From Euryarchaeota archaeon UBA10 (GTDB lineage: Archaea > Thermoplasmatota > Poseidoniia > Poseidoniales > Poseidoniaceae), in NCBI GenBank assembly GCA_002498185.1, contig DAGO01000055.1, forward strand, positions 22,579 to 35,338: a stretch of 12,760 nucleotides of DNA. Reading direction: 5' to 3'. Shown piece after piece: positions 1 to 5,983 of the stretch. The translations under genes and the position numbers were made by a program. Positions within the stretch are counted from its first letter, which is position 1; each line of letters starts with the position of its first letter. The notes under the pieces were generated by a model, which ran no database searches, was not told the origin of the DNA, and was given only the letters and a program-made list of their open reading frames with translations.

Positions 1-405
1 GTTCAACTTACGTGGCTGACCAGCTTGTGGCTCACCGGTGAACTTGTCATTTCCGTCGTAGTCTTCAGGGTAGTGAAGAGCGTAGGTTGCAACCATGTTC
101 TGGACTTCAATCTCTACGTCCTTTAGGTCCCAAGTTGTGATTCCAGCAGAGCGCAGATCGTTGATCATTCGCTCGATACCAGTGTGGATGTTATCCTCAT
201 CCTTTCCACCAGTGCATACAGCACGTCCGGAACGGAACATTAGGATAGCAAGTTTTGGGTCTGATACACGGTATACGACACCAGGGAATTGCTCTGGCTC
301 GTACTCACAATTCAACTGAATTGCGATGTCTGGTAGGTCTAGTTCTTCCGCTACTCTTGTGCTAGCAACGACATTCACTACTGTTAAACGGTCCTCATCG
401 TTCAT
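1..405 (-). CDS. tbp: TATA-box-binding protein (TBP), C-terminus cut by window edge
   Basis: General archaeal transcription initiation factor that binds and bends the TATA box and recruits TFB and RNA polymerase. The 135 visible codons start at ATG 405. Residues 8-15 (TVVNVVAS) open repeat 1, followed by the helix ELDLPDIAIQLN, then YEPEQFPGVVYR and the strand pair AILMFRSGRAVCTGGK, all diagnostic of TBP. Repeat 2 begins near residue 97 with VEIEVQNMVAT. There the protein departs from the usual pattern: about 26 residues rich in D, G, P and Q (108-133) separate NMVAT from the next LN, where repeat 1 has only about 8. The rest of repeat 2 lies off the left edge. No Shine-Dalgarno site precedes the ATG, and a TATA box is centred 27 bp upstream, so the mRNA is probably leaderless. 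Identity is seen directly; expression mode is inferred. Confidence 0.95.
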   Translation of the reverse strand, partial: MNDEDRLTVVNVVASTRVAEELDLPDIAIQLNCEYEPEQFPGVVYRVSDPKLAILMFRSGRAVCTGGKDEDNIHTGIERMINDLRSAGITTWDLKDVEIEVQNMVATYALHYPEDYDGNDKFTGEPQAGQPRKLN

Positions 406-426
406 AAAAGGGCCGATTATAAACCC

Positions 427-436
427 CTATATAAAG
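427..436 (-). promoter_or_regulatory. TATA box of tbp
   Basis: Minus-strand CTTTATATAG is centred about 27 bp upstream of the tbp ATG (405), the spacing expected if transcription starts at or beside the start codon. It sits in the 39-bp gap between the mevalonate kinase stop (445) and tbp, so tbp has its own promoter although it follows a same-strand gene. No clear BRE is visible upstream. Confidence 0.75.
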
Positions 437-444
437 CAGAGTAC

Positions 445-1539
445 CTACTCAAACGGGTCCCAAAGAGGAGAATTTTCGTCATTGTCGACTCGCATTCCAG
501 CCGCTCCTAATTTGCTGATGAGGGTTCTGCCACCCGCTAACTCAATGGCTTCACTAGTTAGCTTGGGATCCCTGGTTAATGCTATCATGCATCCTCCACC
601 ACCAGCACCAGTTAACTTGACTCCAAGTGATGTTGGTGCTGCTGCAGCGATTAGCGATTCCAATTCAGGGCAAGAGACTCCAATGTTTCTCAAAAGAAGA
701 TGATTTTCGCTCATGGCTCTGCCAACCGCATCCATGTCTCCTCTCATCAGCGCTGCAATGCCTCTGCGAGAAACGATACCGATGGTTTCTATCTCTTGCA
801 TCTTCTCAGGTTGCTTCTCAAGAAGTGCTGCTACCTTTGCCACTTGTTCAGATGTAGGCGCATGTACTCCAGTGCTCCCAATCACTAGCCAAACATCGTC
901 AATCTCTCCTAAATCAACAGAGTGAACTTCCCAAGAAACATCATTCAATTTTCTAGAATAGAGCCAGTTCAAGTCGTCCTCGACTTTGTCGGATAGCACG
1001 ATACAACCACCATGCGCACACGTGCTAGAATCCATCGGCGATGCTCTTCCTCCTTGTGCAAATGCTTCTACAGCATGGGTTAGAATTGCACACTCATCTT
1101 CATCAACAGATTGTGCACCGTACTCTACATCATCACCTTTGGCAACTTCCCAGGGCCCATCATAGACCTTGTTCGGTCTCGCTGCTGTCCATCCCTCTGC
1201 CCAATCATCATCCTTGATTTGGCGGCCTCTAGCACATCTCAATGCAGCGCTGGCTGCTACTGACAGAGCAGCGGACGAGCCCAGTCCACTAGCGGGAGGA
1301 ATGTCTCCCAAAATCTTGACCGATAACGGTGGGCCGCCTTCCCATAGTCGCTGTCTTAGAGCTTCAACATGCGGGTGTCTTTGTGGGTGGAATGACATAC
1401 CATCTATCCGCCAGTCTTCATTCAGTGCTAAACTGACACTCATTCGTTGGTCGATTGCCACTGCGACCGCAGGCTGGCCATAAACCACTGCGTGTTCTCC
1501 GAAGAGAATGCACTTTCCGGGCGCGCTAGCCTGCACCAT
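445..1539 (-). CDS. mvk: Mevalonate kinase (GHMP kinase family, archaeal type)
   Basis: Phosphorylates mevalonate with ATP, supplying the isoprenoid precursors of archaeal ether lipids; cytoplasmic. The start is set at ATG 1539, which gives 364 residues beginning MVQASAPGK, the usual N-terminus. GHMP motif 1 is at 4-21 (APGKCILFGEHAVVYG), the ATP-binding motif 2 at 81-91 (PPASGLGSSAA), the catalytic loop at 162-171 (QGRASPMDS, Asp170), and motif 3 at 308-316 (KLTGAGGGG). The QGRASPxD form matches methanogen mevalonate kinases more than the bacterial/eukaryotic PSGxDN form. Roughly residues 101-150 form an acidic stretch, making motif 2 to Asp170 about 30 residues longer than I expect. The frame stays open to GTG 1614, inside the divergent oxidoreductase gene, with AGGTGA 10 nt upstream, so a 25-residue extension cannot be excluded. 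A mevalonate-3-kinase as in Thermoplasma is less likely given the GEHAVVYG motif. Confidence 0.9.
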   Translation of the reverse strand: MVQASAPGKCILFGEHAVVYGQPAVAVAIDQRMSVSLALNEDWRIDGMSFHPQRHPHVEALRQRLWEGGPPLSVKILGDIPPASGLGSSAALSVAASAALRCARGRQIKDDDWAEGWTAARPNKVYDGPWEVAKGDDVEYGAQSVDEDECAILTHAVEAFAQGGRASPMDSSTCAHGGCIVLSDKVEDDLNWLYSRKLNDVSWEVHSVDLGEIDDVWLVIGSTGVHAPTSEQVAKVAALLEKQPEKMQEIETIGIVSRRGIAALMRGDMDAVGRAMSENHLLLRNIGVSCPELESLIAAAAPTSLGVKLTGAGGGGCMIALTRDPKLTSEAIELAGGRTLISKLGAAGMRVDNDENSPLWDPFE

Positions 1540-1605
1540 GTAGTGCGGTTGTGGATGAGGTACTTTGCCGTTGGGTTGAAGGAGTGAATCCACCTCGTAT
1601 GCCCG
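1540..1605. promoter_or_regulatory. Divergent intergenic region, mvk / oxidoreductase
   Basis: These 66 bp must hold both promoters if mvk starts at ATG 1539. No convincing TATA box lies at the leaderless spacing on either strand, and neither start codon has a Shine-Dalgarno site close upstream. An in-frame TGA at 1585-1587 fixes the oxidoreductase start at or after 1588, leaving ATG 1606 as the only plausible start. Confidence 0.3.
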
Positions 1606-3633
1606 ATGCAACACCCACTTGATGTCACCTATGCGGGCATTTCCGGTTGGTACATACTACTGGTTCTAGGCGTTGTATCCATCGGTTTCTTCGCTTTTCA
1701 AGTGCAAAAAGCCACTAGATTAGTAATGCTAGGTGCTAAGGATAACCGCTTCGATTCTTGGGGAGCACGTCTCAAAGAAACCGCTAGCGTTTGGCTTGGT
1801 CAGAGGAAAGTGCTTGAAGATCCAGTTGCAGGAGTAATGCATGTTCTAATGTTCTGGGGATTCTTGATGTTGTCAACTGATATGTTTGACCTTGCGAGCG
1901 GAAATAGATTCAGCGAGCATCTACTACCTGCGGCAATCAACCCATTATGGAACGGCATGGTCGAGTTGGGATATACCAGCGCTTTGATCGGATGTTTCCT
2001 TGCCTTAAACCGCAGAGTTCTATTCACTCCAGAGAAGTTGAAGGGCAAGAGTCAGTTAGAAGGAAATGTCATTCTATTGCTGATTATGACCATCTGTACA
2101 ACCGCATTCGTAATCGAGGCAGGAGAAGGCCCGGACCCAACTTACGAAATGATCGGCGCTTGGGTTGCAGAAACCTTCACCATTACCCAGTCAATTGTCA
2201 ACTGGGCGTACTGGGCTCACATGCTTGCAATTTGCACATTCATGTTTTTGATTCCATTGTCAAAGCACATGCACCTTGTCATGGCACTACCGAATGTATT
2301 CTTCTTTGATACACAGCCAATGGCAAAGATGCGCCCACTACAAGTCGATGAAAACGGTACAGCGGTTTCACTTGACGATTTAGACTTGGAAACATTTGGG
2401 GCTGCTCAGTACACACAACTTTCCTGGAGGAGTTTGATTGATGGATGGGCATGTACTTCCTGTGCTCGATGTCAAGATGTCTGCCCTGCATATGCTTCGG
2501 GTAAGGCATTGAACCCAATGCAAATCATTCACGATGTGCGTGCTTACGCAAACGAACATTCTGAACTTCTGTTCAAGGGAGAATCTCCTGAAGAGGACAT
2601 GATTACCAGATTTGGCGAGGCCGCAATCTGGGCTTGTACTACATGCAATGCTTGTGTCGACGTCTGTCCAGTTAACATCGAGCACGTTCCAAAATTGACC
2701 GATGCCCGCCGCCACTTGATGATGGAGAGAATGGAGTTTGATGAATCGGTCGAGGACACTGTAATGCCTCTAATGATGACAATCGAGAACCTAGAAAGCG
2801 ACTCCAACCCATACGGTATTCCAATGCACGAGAGAGGCGATTGGGCTGCAGACTTGGATGTCAAGGTTGCAGAACCAGCTGAGTACATTTACTTCGCAGG
2901 GTGCGCTGCTTCTTTCGATGAACGTAACAAGAAAGTTGCAAGAGATACAATATCAATCATGAAGGAGGCAGGATTGGATGTTGGTATCTTAGGTATGCAA
3001 GAAGGATGTAGTGGAGATGCTGCTCGCCGTGCTGGAAATGAATACTTGTTCCAAATGCTTGCTGAAACCAATTTAGCAACATTCGAAGAGATTGGAGTCA
3101 AGAAGATCGTGTCTTCCTGTCCTCACTGTTTCCATACCTTAGGAACTGAGTACAAGGACTTCGGAGGTCAAGATATCGAAGTCATGCACCACTCGCAATT
3201 GATACACCACTTGCAAAAAGAAGGCAAACTTCCAGAACCAAAACATGATGGAAAAATCACCTACCACGACCCATGTTACCTTGGAAGAATTGGTGGCGAA
3301 ATGGAAGCACCTCGTGCTGCAATCGGTGGCGTAGATGTTGAGACCGAGAACCATGGTAGAGGATCATTCTGTTGTGGTGCTGGTGGAGCACAAATGTGGA
3401 TGGAAGAGCACGTCGATGAAGGATATGACCGTGTCAATATCATTCGCTCTAAGGAGTTGGCTGCAACCGGCGCAGACACAGTTGCTGTTGGCTGTCCATT
3501 CTGTTCTACAATGGTCACAGATGGTCTATCCTCAATAGGTTCAGAGATGGAAGTCAAAGATATCGCTGAAATCGTCTGGGAGCAAATCAAGGCAAACGAT
3601 GCTAAGATTGAGGCTGCTAAAGCCGAAGCTTGA
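1606..3633 (+). CDS. Membrane-bound Fe-S oxidoreductase, HdrD / ETF:menaquinone oxidoreductase-like
   Basis: A 675-residue fusion. The N-terminal part resembles the cytochrome b subunit NarI/HdrE, with hydrophobic segments near 14-33, 74-95, 113-133, 152-171 and 198-233 and candidate haem-ligand histidines His79, His205, His221 and His223. A ferredoxin-like domain follows with two complete CxxCxxCxxxCP clusters (Cys283/286/289/293 and Cys344/347/350/354), then two CCG (DUF224) domains. The second CCG is complete (Cys557, Cys589-Cys590, Cys630, Cys633); the first has Gly-Cys468 in place of Cys-Cys (Cys433, 468, 505, 508). This architecture is known from HdrDE-like proteins and from the EMO enzymes that pass electrons from electron-transfer flavoprotein to menaquinone during beta-oxidation. 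Role here, by inference: moving electrons from a soluble flavoprotein to the quinone pool at the membrane. No etfAB lies in the window, so the donor is unproven. Alternatives are an HdrDE-type or 2-hydroxyacid-linked oxidoreductase. Confidence 0.85.
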   Translation: MQHPLDVTYAGISGWYILLVLGVVSIGFFAFQVQKATRLVMLGAKDNRFDSWGARLKETASVWLGQRKVLEDPVAGVMHVLMFWGFLMLSTDMFDLASGNRFSEHLLPAAINPLWNGMVELGYTSALIGCFLALNRRVLFTPEKLKGKSQLEGNVILLLIMTICTTAFVIEAGEGPDPTYEMIGAWVAETFTITQSIVNWAYWAHMLAICTFMFLIPLSKHMHLVMALPNVFFFDTQPMAKMRPLQVDENGTAVSLDDLDLETFGAAQYTQLSWRSLIDGWACTSCARCQDVCPAYASGKALNPMQIIHDVRAYANEHSELLFKGESPEEDMITRFGEAAIWACTTCNACVDVCPVNIEHVPKLTDARRHLMMERMEFDESVEDTVMPLMMTIENLESDSNPYGIPMHERGDWAADLDVKVAEPAEYIYFAGCAASFDERNKKVARDTISIMKEAGLDVGILGMQEGCSGDAARRAGNEYLFQMLAETNLATFEEIGVKKIVSSCPHCFHTLGTEYKDFGGQDIEVMHHSQLIHHLQKEGKLPEPKHDGKITYHDPCYLGRIGGEMEAPRAAIGGVDVETENHGRGSFCCGAGGAQMWMEEHVDEGYDRVNIIRSKELAATGADTVAVGCPFCSTMVTDGLSSIGSEMEVKDIAEIVWEQIKANDAKIEAAKAEA

Positions 3634-3651
3634 ATTTCTCTTGTCAGAAAT
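3634..3651. terminator. Weak hairpin at convergent gene ends
   Basis: ATTTCT (3634-3639) and AGAAAT (3646-3651) form a 6-bp inverted repeat with a 6-nt loop, spanning the 10-bp gap and the stop codon of the opposing gene. The stem is AU-rich and no T-run follows on either strand, so this is at best a weak candidate. Confidence 0.15.
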
Positions 3652-4300
3652 CTAAATCAAGTAACGACTTCGTGACATCGAGGTCTTGTTGTCCATCTCC
3701 AAAGGCTTCTCTCTCAGACGGCGTCATGTCCCCGCATTCTAGTGAATAATTTAGGACAGATTCTACTGCTTCAGGATGAAATTGAACAGTCTTTATTGGC
3801 CTTGTAGGATGCTTGCAAACTGCGATTTCACAATGCTCAGCTGAGCCCACTACTTCCATTTCTCCAGAGTCGACAACGTGGTCTTGGTGGGTAAACAATT
3901 GCTTTGTTTTGGTTCCGTCAGTGTATGTGACTTCTGCTATGAAAGACGACCCCTCATCTGCCCTGATTACTTCTCCTCCAAGCGCTTTGCAGATGATTTG
4001 GTGGCCAAAACAAATGCCGTAAAGTGGGACTTCGCATTCTCTTATTAATTCAGCAACGTCATCCATCCAAGACTCCCACATAGATACGTTTCTTCTGCTA
4101 CCTGTAATCACAATCGCATCAGCCTGTTCAGGCACATCAATTCTTTTTCCAAATCCGTATTCTCTCTGTTCATCGGTATGCGGTGCCCAGAGTAGAACTT
4201 CATACTCGGGAAAATGTCGTACGATTTCCTCTACGCCTTTTTTGCCGAATGCTTCCCTTTCTGCAAGTAAATCTACGACCAAAAGTTTCGGCAAAATCAT
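3644..4300 (-). CDS. Class I glutamine amidotransferase-like protein
   Basis: A 218-residue free-standing GATase1-fold protein. The nucleophile elbow LYGICFGHQ (Cys97) and the downstream FHPEAVES (His175, Glu177) give a complete Cys-His-Glu triad, so glutaminase or related hydrolase activity is plausible. The oxyanion-side segment is AIVITGSRRNVSMWE (62-76). No synthetase or other acceptor domain is fused, so the ammonia acceptor, if any, is unknown; stand-alone members include gamma-glutamyl hydrolases and GuaA-like small subunits. Translation is coupled to the upstream gene: its ATG overlaps that gene's stop as ATGA, with AGGAG 4 nt upstream inside the preceding coding region. It ends 10 bp from the convergent oxidoreductase stop. 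The family is certain from the motifs; the substrate is not. Confidence 0.85.
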   Translation of the reverse strand: MILPKLLVVDLLAEREAFGKKGVEEIVRHFPEYEVLLWAPHTDEQREYGFGKRIDVPEQADAIVITGSRRNVSMWESWMDDVAELIRECEVPLYGICFGHQIICKALGGEVIRADEGSSFIAEVTYTDGTKTKQLFTHQDHVVDSGEMEVVGSAEHCEIAVCKHPTRPIKTVQFHPEAVESVLNYSLECGDMTPSEREAFGDGQQDLDVTKSLLDLDF

Positions 4301-4953
4301 TCCTCTCCTTCGTTATGATGTATATCGGCCTCAAAGGATTTGAGGGTTAGAATGAATGAAATTGCAAGCAGATATTCCATCGGAGCAGCCCAGTTAATCC
4401 ATGGCTGAATCAAATCCATATCATTTGTTTCTAGGAACTCTGGATGCCTGTCAATCCCTAATCCCATCGAATATGTCATTCCAAAGAATGCAATGAATCC
4501 TATTGCAATGGAAAAATATCTGATGTTCTTTCCTCTCTGACTTCCTTCTTTCATTGCTAGGTGAGTGAAAACTCCCCAGGCTAATCCAAAGTGAAACACA
4601 TTCAATGCAGTAGTAATGTGTAAGGTTAGATGGTCATACATATCCCAGAATGCCATTAGAGCAAGATTGCCTCCAACAAAGACTCCGCTGAGCAGGGACA
4701 GATGCATCCAATACCATCTTGTGCGAGATTTGTTAACTTGGAATAATCTCCAAGATACGAAAATCAAGGCCACTCCTGTGAAGAAGAAACCAGCAGTGAA
4801 AATATAGCGCTCCAAACCGGGATAATCCGCTTCAGAGATGAAAAACGGGAATGCTCTATTGTTGCCTGAAATCAGGTGAATTAATGAAGAGAGAAAAATG
4901 GTTGCTAGCGGTAAAGACCAACCAAGTCTTGCAGCTAGTTTGTCATCAATCAA
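4297..4953 (-). CDS. Six-helix membrane protein, Frag1/DRAM/Sfk1-like
   Basis: A 218-residue integral membrane protein with hydrophobic segments near 11-29, 49-70, 82-102, 111-131, 143-162 and 187-205 and a charged C-terminus (HHNEGEE). After helix 1 it carries FPFFISEADYPGLERYIF, which resembles the P(F/Y)ISD...PE..IF signature of the Frag1/DRAM/Sfk1 family; conserved-looking histidines (His108, His112, His121) lie at the start of helix 4. The biochemical role of prokaryotic members is not known to me. The start is TTG 4953, supported by a perfect GGAGG 7 nt upstream and by the TTGA overlap with the stop of the preceding reductase gene. It is the middle gene of a coupled operon, so its function probably connects to the reductase and amidotransferase. 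The family call rests on motif and topology alone. Confidence 0.65.
   Translation of the reverse strand: MIDDKLAARLGWSLPLATIFLSSLIHLISGNNRAFPFFISEADYPGLERYIFTAGFFFTGVALIFVSWRLFQVNKSRTRWYWMHLSLLSGVFVGGNLALMAFWDMYDHLTLHITTALNVFHFGLAWGVFTHLAMKEGSQRGKNIRYFSIAIGFIAFFGMTYSMGLGIDRHPEFLETNDMDLIQPWINWAAPMEYLLAISFILTLKSFEADIHHNEGEE
4305..4309 (-). promoter_or_regulatory. Ribosome binding site for the amidotransferase
   Basis: Minus-strand AGGAG lies 4 nt before ATG 4300, inside the last codons of the membrane-protein gene. With the ATGA overlap it supports coupled translation and this start. Confidence 0.65.
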
Positions 4954-5915
4954 CGATAAGCCTCCACAGTGTCATGGATACAATCATCATAGGACTTCCA
5001 AGTTAGACCTAATTCATTCTCTGCCTTTTTGTTGGAATATTTTGAATCACCCTTCGAGAAAGATTTGGCTGCTGAACGAGTGAGTAATCTCTTGCCGGTG
5101 AACAAGCCCATGAACCAATCTTGTAGCACCACTGCAGGCAATAGCCAAAGAGGAATCCCAAATCTAGGGAATTTCATTTTCGGGTACAGTTTCTTAGCAC
5201 GCTTCAATAAATCGTGGATATTCCCATCTTGATATGGCGCCAGCACATACCTTCCATTTGCATCATCAATTTCATAGGCCATTCTGTGTGCTGTAGCCAC
5301 ATCATCAACATGAACGAACGCTAGAGGAATTTTTGGTACAACAGGGTATTTCCCTTTCATTGCGTCACCAATGATGTCAGTAGAAGGAGTTGGACGAGAG
5401 AATGAGCCGCCAAGAACTCCGCTTGGATTGATTACTCGCAAATCTATGTCTAATTCCTCTGCAAGCTGCCAAGCACGCTTTTCAGATTCAGTCTTTGCAC
5501 GTGTGTAGGGCAATGAGAAGTTATCATTCCAGTTCGATTCATCCTTCACTACTCCCTTCGGACTTGACCCAATTGCGGCAACGGATGATGTGTAAACAAC
5601 TCGCTTAATTCCTTCTTTTGCAGCAGCTCTCAGTACATTCTCAGTGCCTTGATTCGCAGTATCAAGGATTAGTTGCCCATCGCCGGTGGTGGCGTAAATG
5701 GTTGCAAGATGAAACAGTCCAACTGCACCTTTGAGAACATTATCCCAACACTGTTTTTCTAGAACATCTGCCTCTACAAATTCCATGTCAAGGTCAGGTG
5801 CTTTATCCAATGAGCGAACAGTGCCTCTTACGGTGTAACCCTCTTCGAGTAATTGCCTGCATAAATTGTTGCCAATGTGTCCGTTAGCACCAGTCACGAC
5901 AACTAGACCATCCAT
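4950..5915 (-). CDS. NAD(P)-dependent extended-SDR reductase/epimerase, dihydroflavonol-reductase-like
   Basis: A 321-residue Rossmann-fold enzyme of the extended short-chain dehydrogenase class. The nucleotide-binding TGANGHIG is at 8-15, followed by a basic segment (GTVRSLDK, 31-38) where 2'-phosphate of NADP could bind, FHLAT at 68-72, VVYTSSVAAIG at 106-116 supplying the catalytic Ser, and the YxxxK pair Tyr137/Lys141. The substrate loop INPSGVLGG (162-170) and FVHVDDVA (200-207) are typical of the DFR/HpnA branch. The C-terminal half (250-270) has a hydrophobic patch (IPLWLLPAVVLQDWF) that may touch the membrane. The start is ATG 5915, which places the Rossmann motif at the usual distance; a GTG 57 nt upstream is rejected. 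A GAGG lies 9 nt before the ATG. It is the first gene of a three-gene operon. The substrate is unknown; a lipid or isoprenoid ketone/alcohol is a guess from the hydrophobic patch and membrane partner. Confidence 0.85.
   Translation of the reverse strand: MDGLVVVTGANGHIGNNLCRQLLEEGYTVRGTVRSLDKAPDLDMEFVEADVLEKQCWDNVLKGAVGLFHLATIYATTGDGQLILDTANQGTENVLRAAAKEGIKRVVYTSSVAAIGSSPKGVVKDESNWNDNFSLPYTRAKTESEKRAWQLAEELDIDLRVINPSGVLGGSFSRPTPSTDIIGDAMKGKYPVVPKIPLAFVHVDDVATAHRMAYEIDDANGRYVLAPYQDGNIHDLLKRAKKLYPKMKFPRFGIPLWLLPAVVLQDWFMGLFTGKRLLTRSAAKSFSKGDSKYSNKKAENELGLTWKSYDDCIHDTVEAYR
4961..4965 (-). promoter_or_regulatory. Ribosome binding site deciding the TTG start of the membrane protein
   Basis: Minus-strand GGAGG, a perfect anti-Shine-Dalgarno match, sits 7 nt before TTG 4953 within the end of the reductase gene. 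It is the main reason to accept a TTG start there. Confidence 0.7.
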
Positions 5916-5952
5916 GGAATACCCCCTCGAATGAATCTGAATGATACCATTG

Positions 5953-5964
5953 TTTGAATATATG
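5953..5964. promoter_or_regulatory. TATA-like element between the reductase operon and cysS
   Basis: Plus-strand TTTGAATATATG is centred about 25 bp before the cysS ATG (5984), the spacing of a leaderless promoter. Read on the minus strand, the same ATATAT core lies about 45 bp before ATG 5915, which would give a leader of about 19 nt containing the GAGG site. It could therefore serve both genes. No other TATA-like sequence is evident in the 68-bp gap. Confidence 0.5.
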
Positions 5965-5983
5965 TGTGCCACCCCGACGGTTG

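Noticed and set aside
3634..3651. Hairpin between the oxidoreductase and amidotransferase stops as a strong terminator
   Set aside because: The stem has only 6 AU-rich pairs and no following T-run; kept only as a very low-confidence feature.
5916..5972. GTG 5972 as the reductase start (19 extra residues)
   Set aside because: It would overlap the TATA-like element and add an untypical leader before the Rossmann motif; ATG 5915 with GAGG 9 nt upstream fits better.
5954..5983. TTG 5954 as the cysS start
   Set aside because: It lies within the TATA-like element; ATG 5984 gives the family-typical N-terminus.
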